Below the pieces are notes generated by a model, which saw nothing but the letters and a program-made list of their open reading frames with translations, did no database searches and was not told the origin of the DNA. Below, in pieces: positions 33,028-35,760 of a stretch of 35,760 bases of DNA; positions within the stretch are counted from its first letter, which is position 1; each line of letters opens with the position of its first letter. The position numbers and the translations under genes are program-made. Source of the DNA: Bacteroidota bacterium (GTDB taxonomy: Bacteria > Bacteroidota > Bacteroidia > Bacteroidales > P3); the NCBI GenBank assembly GCA_023415495.1, contig JAEZKK010000034.1, positions 1-35,760 of the forward strand, read 5' to 3'.

Positions 33028-34491
33028 TCATTCCCCAATAATAACCTTTCCACTAATTCCCTTTCCGTTAATAACAACCCTATAAGTATAAGCACCTGGA
33101 TTAAGCGATGAAACATCAATCCTATTGCCAATTTGAGCATTCAACTTAGTCCTCTTAACCAATCTCCCCTGAATATCAAAAAGCTCAATCTCAGAAGAAG
33201 AAAACCTATCCGCCTCAATATCCACATTAATAAAATCTTTTGCAGGATTAGGATAAACCTTTATAGATGCTTTTTCGTTTGTTTCGATATTTGTCAATCC
33301 CACAAATCCATTAGGCATAAACTTAATTGCCCAAGCTGAGCCATAAACAGAACAAGCAATAACAAGCCCTCCATCGGTAGTTGCTTTTATTCCGTTTATT
33401 TGTTTAAACAATGCTGTTGAATCGTAGTCAATTCTATACCTAAAATTAATATTCCCATCAAAACTAAAATTAGCAATATCAATATAATTAGTACTTTTTT
33501 CATTGTTAATTGTATAATGACAAAAATAAATAGAATCAGGATTAATAAAATCTACTTTTCTCCCAAATTCTGGAGTGTAAGATTCACGACTATCCTCATT
33601 TATACCCAGAAATAATTTTGTTTTTCTAACTTCTAAGGAATTAATATTGAAAAAATCAATTAAAATATATTGCATTTCTCCTTCAAAAAATGATCCGTAT
33701 TTATTTACAGAGACAAAGATGGAATCATTTATTTTAGTAACATTATCTGGAGCAAAAAAAGATTTGAATTTTATACTATCTACAATATTCAATGTTTCTT
33801 TATCTAAATAAAGCAATTTATATTCTTCGGAATCTACGTTAATAAATGGGGTTATATGAATTATTCCATATTGATTATTATTTTCAATTATATCAACATA
33901 GCCATATAGCAAATTATCAGACCAGTTATATGTTTTTGAATTTAAGAGATTTCCTAAGGTATCAATTACAATAATACTTGATGTTCTTTTATTTGAAATT
34001 ACACTATAATTCATTAATACAATGTTTTTTTCTTTTGTAAAAACATTATTAATGAAATTAGTAAGAAACAAAAAACTATCTTGATCACTTGATCTAATTA
34101 ATTTTGTTATCAAATTATTCCCTAATGAGTCATTGCAATAAAAAAACACTGAATCTATATAATTGCCACCTGATAAATATGTATAACTTATTCCATAGTT
34201 CTTATTATTATACTTAAAATTTAATAGCTGATCCTTGTTTGTTATAATCTTTTCTACATTGAGATTATTATCCAACTTGTATAAAAGTAAACTATCATAA
34301 TTTCTATCAAAGATAGACAACCAAAGATATTCAGGGTTATCGTAATCATTAAATATTGTAGGCATTATTTGACCACTTTGATAGTCAAATATTTTAGCTT
34401 TGTCGCTATAATTGATTACTGTATTATCTTGTGCTATAATTAAATTAGTATTACAAGAGATAATAAAAATAAAAATAAAAAAATGTTTCAT
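33028..34491 (-). CDS. T9SS type A sorting-domain secreted protein
   Basis: A 487-residue secreted protein. A short signal peptide (residues 1-20, ending IIAQ) is followed by about 370 residues of repeated beta-strands with WLSIFDRNYDSLLLYKLD-like blades; the recurrent 'IDTLGNLLNSKTY' and 'IDSIKF' patterns suggest a beta-propeller or WD/kelch-like fold. The last 78 residues are the type A (Por secretion) sorting domain: VYPNPAKDFINVD, ELFDIQGRLVKR, IDVSSLNPGAYTYRVV and the end KVIIGE. It should be exported by the type IX machinery and anchored or released. The binding partner is unknown. A hairpin lies 15 bp upstream of the start. Confidence 0.9.
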   Translation of the reverse strand: MKHFFIFIFIISCNTNLIIAQDNTVINYSDKAKIFDYQSGQIMPTIFNDYDNPEYLWLSIFDRNYDSLLLYKLDNNLNVEKIITNKDQLLNFKYNNKNYGISYTYLSGGNYIDSVFFYCNDSLGNNLITKLIRSSDQDSFLFLTNFINNVFTKEKNIVLMNYSVISNKRTSSIIVIDTLGNLLNSKTYNWSDNLLYGYVDIIENNNQYGIIHITPFINVDSEEYKLLYLDKETLNIVDSIKFKSFFAPDNVTKINDSIFVSVNKYGSFFEGEMQYILIDFFNINSLEVRKTKLFLGINEDSRESYTPEFGRKVDFINPDSIYFCHYTINNEKSTNYIDIANFSFDGNINFRYRIDYDSTALFKQINGIKATTDGGLVIACSVYGSAWAIKFMPNGFVGLTNIETNEKASIKVYPNPAKDFINVDIEADRFSSSEIELFDIQGRLVKRTKLNAQIGNRIDVSSLNPGAYTYRVVINGKGISGKVIIGE

Positions 34492-34505
34492 ATCACTAAA
34501 GTAGC

Positions 34506-34522
34506 CCCCTTTATTTAAGGGG
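34506..34522. terminator. GC hairpin between lipoprotein and T9SS cargo genes
   Basis: CCCCTT (34506-34511) pairs with AAGGGG (34517-34522) around a 5-base loop. On the minus strand it lies 10 bp after the lipoprotein stop and 15 bp before the next start; the following bases are GCTACTTTAG, a poor U-tract, so it may attenuate rather than terminate. Confidence 0.4.
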
Positions 34523-34532
34523 ACATTTTATT

Positions 34533-35582
34533 TTATTGGAAATTAATATTAACAAGTGAAGAGAAAAAAAACATGCCAAACTCTACATGACAACGTGTAA
34601 AAGATTTTAATACTAAAGCAGCACAATATATATCATTTGGATTAATAGTTTTAAATCCAGTTAAAGTTCTATATCCTACTTGGGAATTCAGTTCAATAAC
34701 TTCCCCATAATTAGGAGACTGATCTTTACATGAATTTGCGAATGAAATTAAATTTGGAATCGAATAATTCTCTAAAACATATGCATCTAATATTATATTT
34801 CCATTTCCATCTTTACATTGGGTAGAAACTTCATGAAAAATTATATTAAATTCCTGTTTTACTGAATAATAAAATCCTGGTTCTGTTTTCAAACACAAAT
34901 TTGCAATTTTATAATCTCTTGCATACCATTCATTATTAAATATTTCCATCCAATCAATTGTATAATAGCTTGGAATATTTAACGGATCTTCATTTGTCTT
35001 TAGCACTCTTACTACAGGGACACCTGAAGGCCACATATCATATTCCTCTTGTGTATATGGTGGTATTATTAATTTAAATGTTATTGATGCTCCATCGTAT
35101 TCTGAAACGTATAAATCTGAAAACTTTAAATATTTTCCACTCATATCTGATTTTACATTATTAAGAAATTCTGTAAATCCTTCTTGTAATTCAAATCCAG
35201 TTAATTGATTTTCATTTATAAGATTTAAAGTAAATTCAAAACTTGTTTCTTCGTAAGTGCTCGAAAGATCATAATTACTTTGTTTGTCTACTACACCATA
35301 ATTAAAATATGTCTCCATTAATAACAATGCTGTATCTATTTGCATATCTGACATTTCAATTTCACCATTCATTGCTTGGTTAAAATCTAAAAGTAGAGAA
35401 ATAACGTCTTCTGCATTAATGCTTATTTCTTCAAATTCTGGATATGGTCTCAAACTTTCTTCTACTGTTTTTTTATTTTTTATTGGTTTATTATCCAATA
35501 CATCTGCCTCATCAGTGCAAGATGTTAATACTAATGCTACTAATGCTGTAGCTAAAATTGTTTTGTAAAATATATGTTTCAT
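34533..35582 (-). CDS. Predicted lipoprotein of unknown function
   Basis: A 349-residue exported protein with a lipoprotein signal peptide: MKHIFYKTILATALVALVLT then SC, with the lipobox Cys at residue 22, followed by TDEAD. That acidic stretch resembles a lipoprotein export signal for surface display in Bacteroidota, though the match is by eye. The mature part is about 325 residues, mixed alpha/beta, with five Cys near the C-terminal half (NLCLK, TQCKD, NSCKDQ, YCAAL, RCHVE). I recognise no domain. It lies 41 bp upstream of the T9SS cargo gene on the same strand. Confidence 0.82.
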   Translation of the reverse strand: MKHIFYKTILATALVALVLTSCTDEADVLDNKPIKNKKTVEESLRPYPEFEEISINAEDVISLLLDFNQAMNGEIEMSDMQIDTALLLMETYFNYGVVDKQSNYDLSSTYEETSFEFTLNLINENQLTGFELQEGFTEFLNNVKSDMSGKYLKFSDLYVSEYDGASITFKLIIPPYTQEEYDMWPSGVPVVRVLKTNEDPLNIPSYYTIDWMEIFNNEWYARDYKIANLCLKTEPGFYYSVKQEFNIIFHEVSTQCKDGNGNIILDAYVLENYSIPNLISFANSCKDQSPNYGEVIELNSQVGYRTLTGFKTINPNDIYCAALVLKSFTRCHVEFGMFFFSSLVNINFQ

Positions 35583-35648
35583 TTTATTATATTTTATACT
35601 GTTAATTACTCTATTATTTATTACTTTAAAATTAAGTTCTCTTTGGTG

Positions 35649-35672
35649 GGCGTTATTTTAAAATATAACGCC
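35649..35672. other. Perfect inverted repeat near right edge
   Basis: GGCGTTAT (35649-35656) and ATAACGCC (35665-35672) are perfect inverted arms around TTTAAAAT. Right after it GCCAAGT occurs twice (35670-35676 and 35681-35687) separated by GGGT. There is no T-tract on either side, so it does not look like a normal terminator. The rest of 35583-35760 shows no ORF or promoter I can support. Confidence 0.5.
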
Positions 35673-35760
35673 AAGTGGGTGCCAAGTTTGTCTTACAAAT
35701 AAAGAATACTCCTTTGAGGGATTTAAATTTTTCTCTATAATACCCTTTTGTATTGAGATT

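Noticed and set aside
35649..35672. Rho-independent terminator
   Set aside because: The stem is good but neither strand continues with a T-tract and no gene visibly ends there.
1..35760. Insertion sequences, prophage or integrated element
   Set aside because: No transposase, integrase or phage gene and no flanking target duplications were seen; gene content is core or typical Bacteroidota.

Overview
The window is an AT-rich (roughly 30% G+C by eye) chromosomal segment of a Bacteroidota bacterium. Evidence for this is the many -7 elements of the form TAnnTTTG (the Bacteroidota housekeeping promoter), three with an upstream TTTG or TTG box at 19 bp. There are also type IX secretion/gliding genes (gldH, a T9SS plug-like protein, one type B and one type A T9SS cargo), a carboxypeptidase-regulatory-domain TonB-dependent receptor, a bacterial GH3-family enzyme, and a tRNA without encoded CCA. 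I see no IS element, prophage, rRNA or CRISPR.

Layout. 1-250: a phased palindrome array beyond the cdd 3' end. 248-1915: divergent cdd (-) and a small membrane protein plus dus (+) around back-to-back promoters. 1912-7159: a minus-strand operon tgt-lptF/G-GH3-sufE-oppC/dppC. 7260-9554: a plus-strand run of glycosyltransferase, ECF sigma factor and GNAT, divergent from tgt. 9566-10771: a CPBP-type membrane protease (-). 10869-11030: a second phased array. 11098-13004: three tandem paralogous outer-membrane-like proteins (+). 13038-15698: a hybrid histidine kinase with a periplasmic sensor and a degenerate receiver. 15823-27778: nine tightly spaced minus-strand genes (pepD, coiled-coil membrane protein, aminopeptidase P, T9SS plug, TonB receptor, M16-like, T9SS type B cargo, comB-like, metallo-hydrolase) downstream of a clear promoter. 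27872-28037: tRNA-Arg(ACG) with its own promoter and terminator. 28089-28262: the third and cleanest phased array, running into the uvrC stop codon. 28252-31515: purC-gldH-uvrC (-). 31683-32957: OmpA-family protein (+). 33028-35582: a T9SS type A cargo and a lipoprotein of unknown function (-).

The most unusual thing here is the set of phased palindrome arrays. At four places (50-127, 10869-11030, 23103-23143, 28089-28262) short odd-centred palindromes of 11-15 bp recur every 21 or 22 bp, that is, every two helical turns. One word family (TAGAAT-TTG-ATTCTA) is shared between three loci. At two loci an inner word family is flanked on both sides by an outer family (2-4-2 units at 10.9 kb; 1-3-2-1 plus a half unit at 28.2 kb). 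The arrays touch coding ends: one supplies the last codons and stop of uvrC, another a 7-residue tandem repeat at the N-terminus of the TonB receptor. I do not recognise this as a named repeat class. Phased binding by a dimeric DNA-binding protein is inference.
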